Shown here: positions 1 to 11,007 of the stretch, one piece after another
How the letters are laid out: each line of letters opens with the position of its first letter
How positions within the stretch are numbered: position 1 is the stretch's first letter
From: Vibrio quintilis
Lineage (GTDB): Bacteria; Pseudomonadota; Gammaproteobacteria; Enterobacterales; Vibrionaceae
Reading direction: 5' to 3'
DNA: 64,000 bases
Assembly (NCBI RefSeq): GCF_024529975.1
Contig: NZ_AP024897.1
Coordinates: 2,790,001 to 2,854,000 of the forward strand
The notes under the pieces: model-generated
What the model saw: only the letters and a program-made list of their open reading frames with translations
The model's database searches: none
What the model was told of the DNA's origin: nothing
Translations under genes and position numbers: made by a program

Positions 1-54
1 GTAACAACGAAAAGCTGCCGGCATCAGCAATTCAACCTTTCTGTCTGCCCGGAT

Positions 55-534
55 TTATTCCGGGTGACTTTTGGGTGCGACCCGGTGGAAAACTTTATGT
101 CCACAGTCAATACAGGGAATAATTTCTGTTGGGTGATTATATTCGGCTTTATGGCCACATTTCTCACACTGAAGCACACCCAGCCCTATCATTTCACCTG
201 ACTGATAAATTCCCTGATGTTCAAGTTCCTGAGCCAGTTCAGCCCACTCAAGCGCAGAACGGTCGGTAATTGACGCCAGACCTTCCCAGATTGAGTTCAT
301 GATCATAACCGCAAAGTGGCCACTCTGACTTTCATGATAATTCGTTGCAAACTCCTGCAAGTCAGCCCGGATATAAGCTGAAATAATGGCAAGCTCATCT
401 TTGGTCATATCTGAGGCGGCTTCAGCAACTCTCTCTGAAGTCTCAATCGCGTGACTCAGCGATTCCTGACTATTTTTAACGGTATCAACAATCTCTTTCA
501 GTAATGATTCATATCCTGTGCGATGTTTTGGCAT
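55..534 (-). CDS. Zinc-ribbon protein, YbeL-like (DUF1451)
   Basis: A 159-aa soluble protein with a C-terminal zinc ribbon: two CxxC pairs, CEKCGH and CIDCGH, near residues 124-143, after an alpha-helical N-terminal region rich in Glu/Ser. This matches the YbeL/DUF1451 family, a small cytoplasmic protein of unknown function that in E. coli also sits beside leuS. Here it is divergent from leuS across a 121-bp gap. The start is supported by a strong AAGGAGG Shine-Dalgarno just upstream. The family assignment is fairly sure; the molecular role is unknown. Confidence 0.85.
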   Translation of the reverse strand: MPKHRTGYESLLKEIVDTVKNSQESLSHAIETSERVAEAASDMTKDELAIISAYIRADLQEFATNYHESQSGHFAVMIMNSIWEGLASITDRSALEWAELAQELEHQGIYQSGEMIGLGVLQCEKCGHKAEYNHPTEIIPCIDCGHKVFHRVAPKSHPE

Positions 535-655
535 CTCAGACCTCCTTCGAACCAGATTGACTATTGTTGTGCATCCCCGCTTTAGGTATTCTATGTCGAT
601 CTACAAAAATCTGTTCTAATTGAACTCACAAATTCCAGGATAACGGATATCATCG

Positions 656-3229
656 ATGCAAGAACAATATAACCCTCAAGATATTGAACCTCAGGTTCAG
701 GCACATTGGGAAAAAAACAAAACTTTTGTTGTAACTGAAAACCCAAATCAGGAAAAATTTTACTGTCTATCCATGTTCCCATATCCAAGTGGACGACTGC
801 ACATGGGACATGTACGTAATTATACTATCGGTGATGTTGTCTCTCGTTTCCAACGACTGCAAGGAAAAAATGTCATGCAGCCGATTGGCTGGGATGCTTT
901 TGGCTTACCTGCAGAAAACGCAGCAGTAAAAAATAAAACTGCACCCGCTCCCTGGACTTACGAAAACATTGAATACATGAAAAACCAGCTGAAACTGTTG
1001 GGTTTTGGTTACGACTGGGATCGTGAATTTGCTACCTGCCGCCCCGAATATTATCGCTGGGAACAAGAGTTCTTCACTAAGCTTTACGAGAAAGGTCTTG
1101 TCTATAAAAAAACCTCATCAGTCAACTGGTGTCCAACTGACCTGACTGTATTAGCCAATGAACAGGTAGAAAATGGCTGCTGTTGGCGGTGTGATACACC
1201 AGTTGAGCAGAAAGAAATTCCTCAATGGTTTATTAAAATTACTGATTATGCACAGGAATTACTCGATGACCTGGATAATCTGGATGGCTGGCCGGAAATG
1301 GTCAAAACGATGCAGCGGAACTGGATTGGCCGTTCTGAAGGGGTTGAACTGAAATTCCATGTCCACGACCATGGCGACCTTGAGGTATACACAACCCGCC
1401 CTGATACCTTAATGGGTGTGACATACGTTGGAATTGCTGCCGGACACCCACTGGCAACATTAGCGGCGAAAAACAACCCTGAACTGGCAGACTTTATTGA
1501 AGACTGTAAAAATACTAAAGTTGCTGAAGCTGAACTTGCAACAATGGAAAAGAGAGGGATGGATACCGGCCTGAAAGCCATTCATCCACTCAACGGCCGG
1601 GAAGTCCCGGTTTATGTCGCAAACTTTGTATTGATGGATTACGGTACAGGTGCAGTCATGGCAGTTCCGGCGCATGATCAGCGTGACTTTGAATTTGCGA
1701 CTAAGTACGGACTGGATATCTTACCTGTCATCAAGCCAGCTGATGGTTCTGAACCGGATATTTCTGAAGCAGCATATACCGAAAAGGGCATTTTGTTTAA
1801 TTCCGGCGACTTTGACGGTATGGATTTTCAACAGGCGCTTGATGCTATCGCGACAAAACTTGAGTCCGAAGAAAAAGGCTGTAAAACAGTGAATTTCCGC
1901 TTGCGTGACTGGGGCGTATCCCGTCAGCGTTACTGGGGGGCACCAATTCCAATGGTCACCACAGAAGACGGCGAAGTTCATCCGGTACCCGCAGACCAGC
2001 TTCCGGTTATCCTGCCGGAAGATGTTGTGATGGATGGCGTGACAAGCCCGATTAAAGCAGATAAATCCTGGGCAGAAACAACGTGGAATGGCCAGCCGGC
2101 ATTACGTGAAACGGATACGTTTGACACCTTTATGGAATCTTCCTGGTATTATGCCCGTTACTGTTCTCCGCAAGCAGATCAAATCGTTGATCCGGAAAAG
2201 GCAAATTACTGGCTGCCAGCAGACCAATACATCGGTGGTATTGAGCACGCATGTATGCACCTGCTCTACTCCCGTTTCTTCCACAAACTGCTGCGTGACG
2301 CTGGTTATGTCACCTCTGACGAGCCATTCAAGCAGTTATTGTGTCAGGGCATGGTTCTGGCTGATGCATTCAGTTATACCAATGAGAAAGGTGGTAAAGA
2401 ATGGATTTCACCCACTGATGTTACAATCGAACGCGATGGAAAAGGCCGGATTACGACGGCAACTGATCCTCAGGGACGTGAGCTGGAGCACGCGGGCATG
2501 ATCAAAATGTCCAAGTCAAAAAACAACGGCATTGACCCGCAGGAAATGGTCAATAAATACGGTGCTGATACGGTCCGTTTGTTTATGATGTTTGCTTCTC
2601 CGGCTGATATGACACTTGAGTGGCAGGAATCCGGCGTAGAAGGCGCAAACCGCTTCCTGAAACGGGTCTGGAAAGCCGTTCGCGAGCATTCACTGAAGGG
2701 TGAAGTAACTTCCGTCACTCCTCAGGATCTGACCACTGAACAAAAAGCATTGCGCCGGGATGTTCATAAAACCATCGCGAAAGTAACGGATGATATTGCC
2801 AGACGACAAACGTTTAACACGGCTATTGCAGCAATCATGGAACTGATGAACAAGCTGACGAAAGCACCTCAGGCAGAAGCGCAGGATCGGGCAATTCTTG
2901 ATGAAGCTTTAAGAGCGATCGTTGTGATGCTGTCACCAATCACGCCACACATTTGCTTTGAGATGTGGGATGCATTCGGTGAAACAGATATCGATCACAC
3001 CAACTGGCCAGCTTATGACCCGAACGCGCTGGTTGAAGATGAAAAACTGATTGTTCTGCAGGTCAACGGAAAACTACGTGGTAAGCTGACCGTTGCTGCG
3101 GATGCAACCAAAGAACAGGTCGAAACCCTCGGCCTTGAAGACGAGAATGTAAAAAAATTCACAGACGGTCTGACCATCCGTAAAGTGATTTATGTTCCCG
3201 GAAAACTGCTGAACATCGTCGCTAATTAA
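656..3229 (+). CDS. leuS: Leucyl-tRNA synthetase
   Basis: Class I aminoacyl-tRNA synthetase that charges tRNA-Leu with leucine in the cytoplasm. The 857-aa product has the usual bacterial length. Visible landmarks are the HIGH-type motif HMGH near residue 50, a CP1 editing domain inserted in the Rossmann core (the TTRPDTLMG threonine-rich region), and the KMSKS loop ([11 protein letters not shown]) around residue 620, followed by the anticodon-binding and C-terminal domains. It is the first gene of the cluster leading into lptE, separated from it by a strong hairpin. Identification is essentially certain. Confidence 0.98.
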   Translation: MQEQYNPQDIEPQVQAHWEKNKTFVVTENPNQEKFYCLSMFPYPSGRLHMGHVRNYTIGDVVSRFQRLQGKNVMQPIGWDAFGLPAENAAVKNKTAPAPWTYENIEYMKNQLKLLGFGYDWDREFATCRPEYYRWEQEFFTKLYEKGLVYKKTSSVNWCPTDLTVLANEQVENGCCWRCDTPVEQKEIPQWFIKITDYAQELLDDLDNLDGWPEMVKTMQRNWIGRSEGVELKFHVHDHGDLEVYTTRPDTLMGVTYVGIAAGHPLATLAAKNNPELADFIEDCKNTKVAEAELATMEKRGMDTGLKAIHPLNGREVPVYVANFVLMDYGTGAVMAVPAHDQRDFEFATKYGLDILPVIKPADGSEPDISEAAYTEKGILFNSGDFDGMDFQQALDAIATKLESEEKGCKTVNFRLRDWGVSRQRYWGAPIPMVTTEDGEVHPVPADQLPVILPEDVVMDGVTSPIKADKSWAETTWNGQPALRETDTFDTFMESSWYYARYCSPQADQIVDPEKANYWLPADQYIGGIEHACMHLLYSRFFHKLLRDAGYVTSDEPFKQLLCQGMVLADAFSYTNEKGGKEWISPTDVTIERDGKGRITTATDPQGRELEHAGMIKMSKSKNNGIDPQEMVNKYGADTVRLFMMFASPADMTLEWQESGVEGANRFLKRVWKAVREHSLKGEVTSVTPQDLTTEQKALRRDVHKTIAKVTDDIARRQTFNTAIAAIMELMNKLTKAPQAEAQDRAILDEALRAIVVMLSPITPHICFEMWDAFGETDIDHTNWPAYDPNALVEDEKLIVLQVNGKLRGKLTVAADATKEQVETLGLEDENVKKFTDGLTIRKVIYVPGKLLNIVAN

Positions 3230-3238
3230 GCAGTTGAG

Positions 3239-3281
3239 TGTCCGCACTGTGACTGGCATCAGCCAGGTTACAGTGCGGACA
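3239..3281 (+). terminator. Long stem-loop between leuS and lptE
   Basis: A perfect 12-bp inverted repeat, TGTCCGCACTGT and ACAGTGCGGACA, encloses an inner CTGGC/GCCAG stem. It lies 10 nt after the leuS stop. Only a short T-run (GTTT) follows, so it may be an attenuating or mRNA-stabilising hairpin rather than a full terminator. Confidence 0.5.
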
Positions 3282-3334
3282 GTTTATGACTGACAATATT
3301 CCTTTATATCGTGAAATTAACAGACAGGATTCGA

Positions 3335-3937
3335 ATGCAATTCATTAAACAATATCGTTTTCAGTATCCCCTGATCGTATGTCTTTCAATGCTGCTAACT
3401 GCTTGTGGTTTTCACCTGAGAGGAGATTATGATATTCCGGAATCACTCAACCGGCTGTCGCTGACCAGTTATGATCAATATAGCCAGCTGACCCGGATGA
3501 TCAAAAACCAGCTCCATATGAACGAGGTTAAAATTGTTCCGCCAGCGGAGAAAACTCCCAACCTTCACCTGATCAGTGAAACACTGAGCTCACGAACTTT
3601 ATCTGTTTACCAGAATACCCGGGCCGCCGAAGAAGAGCTGACCCTGAAAGTTAAATATCAGGTCACCGTTCCGGATGTCGGCGCACGAAAATTTGTCACC
3701 AGTGTTACCCGGAGTTATTTAGACAACCCACTGACTGCCCTCGCAAAGTCGGTCGAAAGAACTATGATAGAAGATGAGATGCGTCAGCTTGCGACATCAC
3801 AGATTATCCGGCAAATGGCCCGGCTAAAATCGAATATCAAAAATATTGAACAGAATCAACCGGAAACACAGCAAAATATTCCTACAATCAATATAACGAC
3901 GAATGAATTAATTCCTCAAAGAACAAAAAACCAGTAG
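3335..3937 (+). CDS. lptE: LPS-assembly lipoprotein LptE
   Basis: Outer-membrane lipoprotein that plugs the LptD barrel and helps insert lipopolysaccharide in the outer leaflet. A basic, hydrophobic signal peptide ends in the lipobox LTAC, followed by GFHLRG, the usual start of mature LptE (formerly RlpB). I chose the ATG at 3335 (200 aa) because a purine-rich ACAGGA precedes it; a GTG 24 nt upstream has no ribosome-binding site and would lengthen the n-region of the signal. The Gln/Asn/Thr-rich C-terminal tail is poorly conserved in the family. holA follows after 21 nt. Confidence 0.93.
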   Translation: MQFIKQYRFQYPLIVCLSMLLTACGFHLRGDYDIPESLNRLSLTSYDQYSQLTRMIKNQLHMNEVKIVPPAEKTPNLHLISETLSSRTLSVYQNTRAAEEELTLKVKYQVTVPDVGARKFVTSVTRSYLDNPLTALAKSVERTMIEDEMRQLATSQIIRQMARLKSNIKNIEQNQPETQQNIPTINITTNELIPQRTKNQ

Positions 3938-3958
3938 TCAGATATCCGGATTATTGTG

Positions 3959-4999
3959 ATGCGTATTTTTGCAGAAAGTTTAGCCGGTCAGCTTCATCAG
4001 CAATTGCTGCCGGTATACCTGATCTTCGGGAATGAACCACTCCTGATTCAGGAATCCAAAGCCGCCGTCAAAGCAGCGGCCAAAAATCAGGGCGTGGATA
4101 CGTTTTGTCGTTATCAGGTGGATTCATCACTCAACTGGGATGAAGTTTTTGAGCACTTTCAGACACTCAGTCTGTTCTCAAGCCGCCAGCTGGTTGAATT
4201 AACCTTACCGGATTCTTTTACGGCTTCTGTCACATCAAAGTTGCTGACACTCAGCACTCTGGTCAATCAGGACACAACGTTAGTGATTAACGGACCAAAG
4301 CTAACCAAAGCCCAGGAGAATACAAAGTGGTATAAAGCACTGACAACAAATGGCTGCCATGTGAACTGCCTTTCTCCGGATTTAAACCGGCTGCCGCAAT
4401 TTGTTTTACAACGATGTAAAGGATTAGGTCTTTCTCCTGACAAAGAAACCATACAGATGCTGGCCCAATGGCATGAAGGAAACCTGCTGGCTTTAGTGCA
4501 AAGTCTGGAAAAACTGGCGCTGTTGTACCCCGATGGTCAGCTGACCGTCATCAGAGTTGAAGCATCGCTGTCCAGACATAATCACTTTTCTGTATTCCAC
4601 TGGATTGATGCCTTGCTGGACGGTAAATCCAACCGCTGTCAGAGAATTTTACGCCAGTTGAAAGCAGAAGGTACAGAACCGGTCATCCTGCTGAGAAGTG
4701 TGCAGAAAGAGCTGTATCTGCTGCTGGAACTTCAGTCCCAAAAAGACCATCAGGATATCTATCACTTAATGAATCAGTACCGGATATGGAAGAATAAGCG
4801 CCCTTTCTATATTCATGCGTTAGAACGCCTGAATTTACCGGCCATACACAGATTGATTCATCAACTGAGTCACCTGGAGTCTGTCACTAAACTACAATAC
4901 AATCAGGACCCGTGGCCATTACTGCAACAGCTCAGTATTGATTTCACACAGGTCAGACAAACCAGCACTGTATCACCAGTGAAACATGATATAATGTAA
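3959..4999 (+). CDS. holA: DNA polymerase III delta subunit
   Basis: Delta subunit of the clamp loader, which opens the beta sliding clamp. The protein begins MRIFAESLAGQLHQQLLPVY and contains LIFGNEPLLIQES, the family's degenerate P-loop region (delta does not hydrolyse ATP). Length (346 aa from the ATG at 3959; a GTG directly before it is the alternative) fits the family. It follows lptE in the usual order. The next gene is rsfS: nadD, which often lies between holA and rsfS in relatives, is not here. Confidence 0.94.
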   Translation: MRIFAESLAGQLHQQLLPVYLIFGNEPLLIQESKAAVKAAAKNQGVDTFCRYQVDSSLNWDEVFEHFQTLSLFSSRQLVELTLPDSFTASVTSKLLTLSTLVNQDTTLVINGPKLTKAQENTKWYKALTTNGCHVNCLSPDLNRLPQFVLQRCKGLGLSPDKETIQMLAQWHEGNLLALVQSLEKLALLYPDGQLTVIRVEASLSRHNHFSVFHWIDALLDGKSNRCQRILRQLKAEGTEPVILLRSVQKELYLLLELQSQKDHQDIYHLMNQYRIWKNKRPFYIHALERLNLPAIHRLIHQLSHLESVTKLQYNQDPWPLLQQLSIDFTQVRQTSTVSPVKHDIM

Positions 5000-5046
5000 C
5001 AAGCTTTTGTCATAAAAGCAGATAATGATGCAGAGGAGAAACGTTT

Positions 5047-5364
5047 TTGCTACGTGAAGACTTAAAAGATTTTTTAATCGATAAAGCCGATGATATGAAG
5101 GCTGAGAATATTTTAACGCTTGATGTTACCGGTAAATCCAGCGTCACTGATTATATGGTCATCTGTACCGGAAACTCTAAAAGACATGTTTCGTCAATTG
5201 CCAGTCATGTTGCAATTGAAGCCAAAAAAGCGGGTATCACCTCCTATGGTATTGAAGGAGAAGCTGACGGAGAATGGGTTGTTGTAGACATGGGCACATC
5301 AATGTTGCATGTCATGCAGGAAGAACAACGCGATCTGTATCAACTTGAAAAGCTCTGGAGTTAA
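5047..5364 (+). CDS. rsfS: Ribosomal silencing factor RsfS
   Basis: RsfS (formerly YbeB, Iojap family) binds ribosomal protein uL14 and blocks 30S-50S joining during starvation. The 105-aa product has the full domain, with the signatures DITLDV-like ([16 protein letters not shown]) and [13 protein letters not shown]. The start is a rare TTG at 5047, supported by a good GAGGAG ribosome-binding site 8 nt upstream and by the family's usual N terminus ([15 protein letters not shown]). rlmH follows 3 nt after the stop, so the two are translationally close. Confidence 0.94.
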   Translation: MLREDLKDFLIDKADDMKAENILTLDVTGKSSVTDYMVICTGNSKRHVSSIASHVAIEAKKAGITSYGIEGEADGEWVVVDMGTSMLHVMQEEQRDLYQLEKLWS

Positions 5365-5367
5365 CGT

Positions 5368-5838
5368 GTGAAGATTCAACTGATCGCTGTCGGTACAAAA
5401 ATGCCCTCATGGGTTGAAACCGGATTTAGTGAATATCAACGCAGATTTCCACATGACATGCCACTTTCGCTCACCGAAATCCCGGCAGGGAAACGGGGAA
5501 AGAATGCAGATATTTCCCGGATCCTCGAGAAAGAGGGTGAAGCCATGCTTGCAGCCGTCCCCAAAGGTAACAGAATAGTTACACTCGATATCCCGGGGAA
5601 ACCCTGGGATACGAATCAGTTGTCTCAGCAATTAGAAGGATGGAAGCTCGATGGCCGGGATGTTTCTATCCTGATTGGCGGACCGGAAGGTCTCGCCCCG
5701 GCCTGTAAACAGGCTGCAATGCAAAGCTGGTCACTTTCTCCATTAACACTTCCTCACCCATTAGTGCGTATCATTATGGCAGAAAGCCTGTACCGGGCCT
5801 GGAGTATTACAACGAATCACCCTTATCACCGGGAATAA
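5368..5838 (+). CDS. rlmH: 23S rRNA pseudouridine-1915 N3-methyltransferase
   Basis: SPOUT-class, SAM-dependent methyltransferase acting on pseudouridine 1915 in helix 69 of 23S rRNA. It is 156 aa, the family's length. The trefoil-knot SAM site is visible in the C-terminal half (LIGGPEGL), and the protein ends in the conserved [19 protein letters not shown] region. The start is GTG at 5368, giving the typical [13 protein letters not shown]. Identification is secure. It sits between rsfS and mrdA as in other gamma-proteobacteria. Confidence 0.96.
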   Translation: MKIQLIAVGTKMPSWVETGFSEYQRRFPHDMPLSLTEIPAGKRGKNADISRILEKEGEAMLAAVPKGNRIVTLDIPGKPWDTNQLSQQLEGWKLDGRDVSILIGGPEGLAPACKQAAMQSWSLSPLTLPHPLVRIIMAESLYRAWSITTNHPYHRE

Positions 5839-5844
5839 TGTGAT

Positions 5845-7734
5845 ATGTTACGCAGACGCAGTCAGATTCGCGATTACAAATCAGAAGATCAGCTTTTCCG
5901 GAACCGGGCCATTTTCGCATTCTTAGGTATTGTGATTCTGATATGTATATTAATCATGAACTTATATACACTTCAGGTCGTTCAGTTTCAGGACTATAAA
6001 ACACGTTCCAATGACAACCGGATCAAAATTGTCCCCATCGCGCCGAATCGCGGTTTAATTTATGATCGTAATGGTGTTTTACTGGCCGAAAACCGCCCTA
6101 TTTTCAACCTTGAAATTACCCCGGAGCAGGTCAAAGATATCTGGGGCACTATCGAGCGTTTAGACACGGTTATTCATGTTCCTCAGGAACGAATTGATGC
6201 ATTTAAAAAAGAGTTGCGTCAGACACGCCGTTTCAACTCAATTCCGTTGTTAACTCAGTTAACCCCGAAACAGGTTGCTAAGTTTTCAGTCAATCAGCAT
6301 AAATTTCCCGGCGTTTCAGTCTCTGCCACGCTAAAGCGTTACTATCCTTACGGAAAAATTCTGACGCATGTGATTGGCTATGTTTCCCGTATCAATGACA
6401 AAGATATACAGCGACTGAAACGGGAAGCCAAAGAAGCCAATTATCAGGCCACACGGGATATCGGTAAGCTCGGTATTGAAAGATACTACGAAGATATCCT
6501 CCACGGTATGCCTGGCTATCAGGAGGTGGAAGTCAACAGCCGGGGCCGGATTATCCGCACGCTCAAATATGTTCCTCCGGTCCCCGGAAAAGATATTGTG
6601 CTTAATATCGATGTCGGACTACAAGAATACCTTTATCAGCTATTTGAGGGACGCAGAGGGTCTGCAGTTGTACTGGATCCGAAAGATAACGGGGTGTTAG
6701 CAATGGTTTCCAGTCCGAGTTACGATCCCAATGCATTTGTTCACGGAATTTCCGGTAAAGCCTACCGAACATTACTCAATGACAAAGACAGGCCACTGGT
6801 CAACCGGGCAACTCTGGGCATTTATCCGCCTGGATCAACTGTGAAACCGATGATTGCCGTCTCAGCATTACAGACAGGTATCATCACACCAAATACAACC
6901 CGGAATGATCCCGGTTACTGGCGGATTCCAAACTCAAAAACCAGACCCTTCCGGGACTGGCGAAAATGGGGACATGGGCGGGTTAATATCACCAAAGCGA
7001 TTGAAGAATCCGTGGATACTTTCTTTTATCAGGTCGCTTATGATATGGGCATCGACAGGCTTTCTGAATGGATGCGGAAATTTGGCTATGGTGAATATAC
7101 CGGCATTGATATATTTGAAGAAAGTAAAGCCAATATGCCAACCCGGGAGTGGAAGATGAGTCGCCACCGGACACCATGGTATCAGGGAGATACAATTCCT
7201 GTCGGAATCGGACAGGGGTACTGGACCGCAACGCCAATGCAAATCGCCAAAGCAACCTCAGTGATTGTTCATCACGGAAAAGTACTCGCGCCACATTTAT
7301 TGCGTGCCACTATCGAAAATGGTGAACAATTTGATAAGCAAAAACTGGCGGAAGTTGAAACCTATCCGCCCATCACTGGTGTTCCGGAGAAATACTGGAA
7401 TATCGCTATCAACGGGATGTATCTGGTAAACCATGGTTCCAGAGGCACATCAAGAAACGCATTTCATGGGCTGAAATACAAGAGTGCCGGTAAATCGGGC
7501 ACTGCTCAGGTCTTCAGTCTTGGTGAAAACGAAGAGTACAATGCCGATGAACTTGCTGAACACCTGAGGGATCATGCACTGTTTACCGGATTTGCTCCGC
7601 TAGATGATCCCAAAGCAATCGTCACAATTGTGCTGGAAAATGCCGGAGGCGGTTCAAGTCACGGTGCGCCCGTTGTCAGAAAAGTGTTTGATCATATAAT
7701 CCTTGATGAAAAGCAGGAAGAGGCGAAGCAATAA
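5845..7734 (+). CDS. mrdA: Penicillin-binding protein 2
   Basis: Class B transpeptidase that cross-links peptidoglycan in the elongasome, partnered with RodA. One N-terminal membrane anchor lies near residues 22-44; a PBP dimerisation domain follows; the transpeptidase domain has STVK (catalytic Ser331, Lys334) and KSGTAQ motifs. Length (629 aa) is normal. The stop overlaps the mrdB start (TAATG), implying translational coupling of PBP2 and RodA. Confidence 0.97.
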   Translation: MLRRRSQIRDYKSEDQLFRNRAIFAFLGIVILICILIMNLYTLQVVQFQDYKTRSNDNRIKIVPIAPNRGLIYDRNGVLLAENRPIFNLEITPEQVKDIWGTIERLDTVIHVPQERIDAFKKELRQTRRFNSIPLLTQLTPKQVAKFSVNQHKFPGVSVSATLKRYYPYGKILTHVIGYVSRINDKDIQRLKREAKEANYQATRDIGKLGIERYYEDILHGMPGYQEVEVNSRGRIIRTLKYVPPVPGKDIVLNIDVGLQEYLYQLFEGRRGSAVVLDPKDNGVLAMVSSPSYDPNAFVHGISGKAYRTLLNDKDRPLVNRATLGIYPPGSTVKPMIAVSALQTGIITPNTTRNDPGYWRIPNSKTRPFRDWRKWGHGRVNITKAIEESVDTFFYQVAYDMGIDRLSEWMRKFGYGEYTGIDIFEESKANMPTREWKMSRHRTPWYQGDTIPVGIGQGYWTATPMQIAKATSVIVHHGKVLAPHLLRATIENGEQFDKQKLAEVETYPPITGVPEKYWNIAINGMYLVNHGSRGTSRNAFHGLKYKSAGKSGTAQVFSLGENEEYNADELAEHLRDHALFTGFAPLDDPKAIVTIVLENAGGGSSHGAPVVRKVFDHIILDEKQEEAKQ

Positions 7735-8855
7735 TGGAATTCAACCCATCGACAAGTCAGCGCCGCACTTTTTTCGACCGGCTGCATATTGATCTCCCTC
7801 TTCTGCTGGGACTCCTGTTAGTCATGGGGTTCGGTCTGGTTGTCATGTACAGCGCCAGCGGACAAAATCTGGCAATGATGGACAGGCAAGCTATGCGGAT
7901 GGTGCTTTCACTGGTTGTGATGGTTGTTCTGGCCCAGTTGTCCCCGAGAAGTTATGAAACAATGGCACCCCTGCTTTTTTTCTGTGGCATCCTGCTGCTC
8001 GTCGGCGTTCTGTTTGCCGGAGAAGCCTCTAAAGGTGCTCAGCGCTGGCTCGATATCGGTATCATTCGTTTTCAGCCCTCAGAGCTGCTCAAACTTGCAG
8101 TTCCTCTGATGATCGCCCGTTATATCGGCAAACATCCGTTACCCCCATCATTCAAAACGTTGCTCGTCTCTCTGATTATGGTTTTTGTGCCAACCATTTT
8201 AATCGCCAAACAACCTGATCTGGGCACTTCAATTTTGATTGCGGCATCAGGGATATTCGTTATTTTTCTGGCCGGAATCAGCTGGCGGATTATCTTTGCG
8301 GCTCTGCTTGCCCTTGGTGCATTCGTTCCTATTTTGTGGTTCTTCCTGATGCGTGAGTATCAAAAAGTCCGGGTCAGAACTTTATTTAATCCGGAATCGG
8401 ATCCACTGGGTGCTGGTTACCATATCATTCAGAGTAAAATTGCTATCGGCTCCGGAGGCATTATGGGAAAAGGCTGGCTGCACGGTACTCAGTCACAGCT
8501 GGAATTTCTTCCTGAACGACATACCGATTTTATTTTTGCTGTTATTGCAGAAGAGTGGGGCCTGATCGGTATTATTGTATTACTTGCTGTATATTTATTT
8601 ATTATTGGCCGGGGACTTTATCTGGCCAGTAACGCCCAAAATGCCTTCGGAAAAATGATGGCAGGCAGTATTGTTTTAAGTTTCTTTGTTTATGTTTTCG
8701 TCAACATCGGCATGGTGAGCGGGATTTTACCTGTTGTTGGCGTTCCTTTGCCATTAATTAGTTATGGTGGCACATCCATGGTCACACTCATGGCTGGATT
8801 TGGCATTTTGATGTCAATACATACTCATAAAAAAGCATTTTCAAAGGCAAACTAA
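7734..8855 (+). CDS. mrdB: Rod shape-determining glycosyltransferase RodA
   Basis: SEDS-family peptidoglycan glycosyltransferase of the elongasome. The 373-aa protein is highly hydrophobic with about ten membrane segments. It contains the SEDS landmarks [27 protein letters not shown] and [14 protein letters not shown]. It starts by a one-base overlap with mrdA and is itself overlapped by rlpA (TAATG), so three cell-wall genes form one coupled unit. Confidence 0.97.
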   Translation: MEFNPSTSQRRTFFDRLHIDLPLLLGLLLVMGFGLVVMYSASGQNLAMMDRQAMRMVLSLVVMVVLAQLSPRSYETMAPLLFFCGILLLVGVLFAGEASKGAQRWLDIGIIRFQPSELLKLAVPLMIARYIGKHPLPPSFKTLLVSLIMVFVPTILIAKQPDLGTSILIAASGIFVIFLAGISWRIIFAALLALGAFVPILWFFLMREYQKVRVRTLFNPESDPLGAGYHIIQSKIAIGSGGIMGKGWLHGTQSQLEFLPERHTDFIFAVIAEEWGLIGIIVLLAVYLFIIGRGLYLASNAQNAFGKMMAGSIVLSFFVYVFVNIGMVSGILPVVGVPLPLISYGGTSMVTLMAGFGILMSIHTHKKAFSKAN

Positions 8856-9673
8856 TGCGAATAAAAACAGATAAGCCACTTTTCTGGTTACTGGTTTTCA
8901 TCCTCTCCGGCTGCAGCTCCTCCGGACGTTATGCGATTGAAAATGATACAAAGCCTGAAAAACCCATTTCCATTGAACATGTGGAAGATGCACAACCTAA
9001 ATTTGAACCCTACAGTTTAGGTGGCAATAAAAATTACACCGTCAATGGTAAAAGCTACAATATTATTCGTGACCCTGAAGGTTATAAAGCGCAAGGGATA
9101 GCCTCGTGGTATGGAAAAAAGTTCCATGGTCATCTCACCTCAAATGGTGAAATATATGATATGTATTCGATGACAGCTGCCCATAAAACATTGCCGATTC
9201 CGAGCTATGTCAAAGTAACGAACACAAAAAATGGCAAGTCAGCCATTGTCAGAGTGAATGACCGGGGACCATTTCATCCGGCGCGGATTATTGATTTAAG
9301 CTATGCTGCTGCTTATAAACTGGGTATTCTGCAGACTGGCACAGCGCCGGTGATGGTTGAGTTTCTGACCCAGAAGAAAGAGAAACCTGAAAAAGCGGAA
9401 TTCTCTCCCGCTGCTCACTATGTCATACAGATTTCATCTTCAAAACAATTGAACAGTACGCGAACTTTATCGAAAAAATTGAGTCAAACTTTGTCTGTGA
9501 CCAGTTTTATTAATAGTTTAGACGATAAATATCGTGTATTTTTAGGGCCATTCGATAACTTCGCCCGAACACAGCAAATATTGGAGGAGGTAAAACGGCT
9601 TGGATACAATACAGCCTTTATCAGAAAGCCTCCGGAGACTCAGGAGAAAAATGATCTCTCGCAATCAAACTGA
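8855..9673 (+). CDS. rlpA: Septal-ring lytic transglycosylase RlpA
   Basis: Outer-membrane lipoprotein, 272 aa. The signal peptide ends in LSGC. A double-psi beta-barrel domain follows (GIASWYGKKFHGHLTSNGE, then VRVNDRGPFHPARIIDLS), the region that cleaves glycan strands lacking stem peptides in some species. A C-terminal SPOR-like domain (residues about 185-255, starting YVIQISSS) would bind denuded glycans at the septum. Start codon overlaps the mrdB stop. Activity in this species is inferred from the family. Confidence 0.93.
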   Translation: MRIKTDKPLFWLLVFILSGCSSSGRYAIENDTKPEKPISIEHVEDAQPKFEPYSLGGNKNYTVNGKSYNIIRDPEGYKAQGIASWYGKKFHGHLTSNGEIYDMYSMTAAHKTLPIPSYVKVTNTKNGKSAIVRVNDRGPFHPARIIDLSYAAAYKLGILQTGTAPVMVEFLTQKKEKPEKAEFSPAAHYVIQISSSKQLNSTRTLSKKLSQTLSVTSFINSLDDKYRVFLGPFDNFARTQQILEEVKRLGYNTAFIRKPPETQEKNDLSQSN

Positions 9674-9742
9674 TTTGAGGTTAGAGAGAAAAACTTTTTC
9701 TGTTAAGATATACACAACTACTTGTAAAAGTCTGCATTTACC

Positions 9743-10918
9743 ATGAATAAAAAAACAATTTCAAAGTCTATTATTGTGTCTGCTGTTGCTTTATCAGCCA
9801 CATTATCTAACGCACTAGCTTCTCCGATTGTCGTTCCCGATGCACCTCAAATTGCCGCTAAAGGCTACGTCCTGATGGACTATCATTCAGGTAAAGTCCT
9901 TGCAGAAAAAGAGATGAATACCAAGCTGGCTCCGGCAAGTCTGACCAAGATGATGACCAGCTATGTCATTGGACAGGAACTGGCCAGAGGCAACATTACA
10001 CCTGATGATGATGTTGTCATCAGTAAAAATGCCTGGGCCAAAAATTTTCCGGACTCTTCAAAAATGTTCATCGAAGTGGGAACAACCGTTAAGGTCAAAG
10101 AACTGAACAAAGGTATTATTGTTCAGTCAGGCAATGATGCCTGCGTTGCTATGGCCGAGCATGTCGCCGGTTCAGAAGATGCGTTTGTCGACCTGATGAA
10201 TGCCTGGGCGGGCACAATTGGCATGAAGAACACCCACTTTGCCAATGTCCACGGTCTTGACCATGGCAACCACTACTCCACACCATATGACATGGCACTT
10301 TTGGGGCAGGCACTGATCAGGGATGTTCCAGACGAATATAAAATCTATGCTCAGAAAAAATTCACTTACAACGGTATCACACAATATAACCGAAACGGGC
10401 TATTGTGGGATAAGAGCATGCATGTAGACGGCATCAAAACCGGTCATACCAGCCATGCAGGTTACAGCCTGGTCAGTTCTGCAACTGAAGGAAACATGCG
10501 TTTAGTTTCTGTTGTCATGGGTACCAAGAGTGCGAATGCCCGTAAGTCTGAAAGTAAAAAACTGCTGAGTTACGGTTTCCGCTTCTTTGAAACAGTTGCT
10601 CCGCACAAAGCCGGCCAGACTTTTGTTCAGGAAAGAATCTGGATGGGTGACAAAAGTACAGTGGCTTTAGGTGTCGATAAAGATACTTATGTAACGCTGC
10701 CCCGCGGACAGGCCAAAAACCTGAAAGCCAGTTTCGTCCTTGAGAAAGAGCTGCAGGCACCAATTCACAAAGGCGATGTAGTTGGTAAACTGTTCTATCA
10801 GCTCGATGGTAAAGATGTGGCTCAATACCCGCTTCTGGCGCTTGAAGACGTCGAAAAAGGCAGTATTTTCAGCCGCCTGTGGGATTACATCGTCTTACTG
10901 TTTAAAGGACTGTTCTGA
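9743..10918 (+). CDS. dacA: D-alanyl-D-alanine carboxypeptidase (PBP5-like)
   Basis: Periplasmic serine carboxypeptidase that removes the terminal D-Ala from peptidoglycan stem peptides. The 391-aa product has a signal peptide cut near residue 26, the S-x-x-K motif SLTK (Ser66, Lys69), an SGN motif (QSGNDAC), and KTG (GIKTGHT). A C-terminal beta domain ends in an amphipathic tail (LWDYIVLLFKGLF) that would anchor the enzyme to the inner membrane. The gene closes the elongasome cluster and is followed by a strong terminator. Confidence 0.97.
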   Translation: MNKKTISKSIIVSAVALSATLSNALASPIVVPDAPQIAAKGYVLMDYHSGKVLAEKEMNTKLAPASLTKMMTSYVIGQELARGNITPDDDVVISKNAWAKNFPDSSKMFIEVGTTVKVKELNKGIIVQSGNDACVAMAEHVAGSEDAFVDLMNAWAGTIGMKNTHFANVHGLDHGNHYSTPYDMALLGQALIRDVPDEYKIYAQKKFTYNGITQYNRNGLLWDKSMHVDGIKTGHTSHAGYSLVSSATEGNMRLVSVVMGTKSANARKSESKKLLSYGFRFFETVAPHKAGQTFVQERIWMGDKSTVALGVDKDTYVTLPRGQAKNLKASFVLEKELQAPIHKGDVVGKLFYQLDGKDVAQYPLLALEDVEKGSIFSRLWDYIVLLFKGLF

Positions 10919-10950
10919 TACTGAGAAACAGCCACTGATGTTGATGTGAT

Positions 10951-10979
10951 AAAAACCGGCTTGTCATGCCGGTTTTTTT
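10951..10979. terminator. Bidirectional terminator between dacA and the response regulator
   Basis: AAAAACCGGC, a six-base loop, then GCCGGTTTTTTT. The stem is flanked by A-run and T-run, so it can stop dacA transcription from the left and the convergent regulator transcript from the right. Confidence 0.9.
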
Positions 10980-11007
10980 ATACCATGCCAGTCAAAAACG
11001 CCATCTT

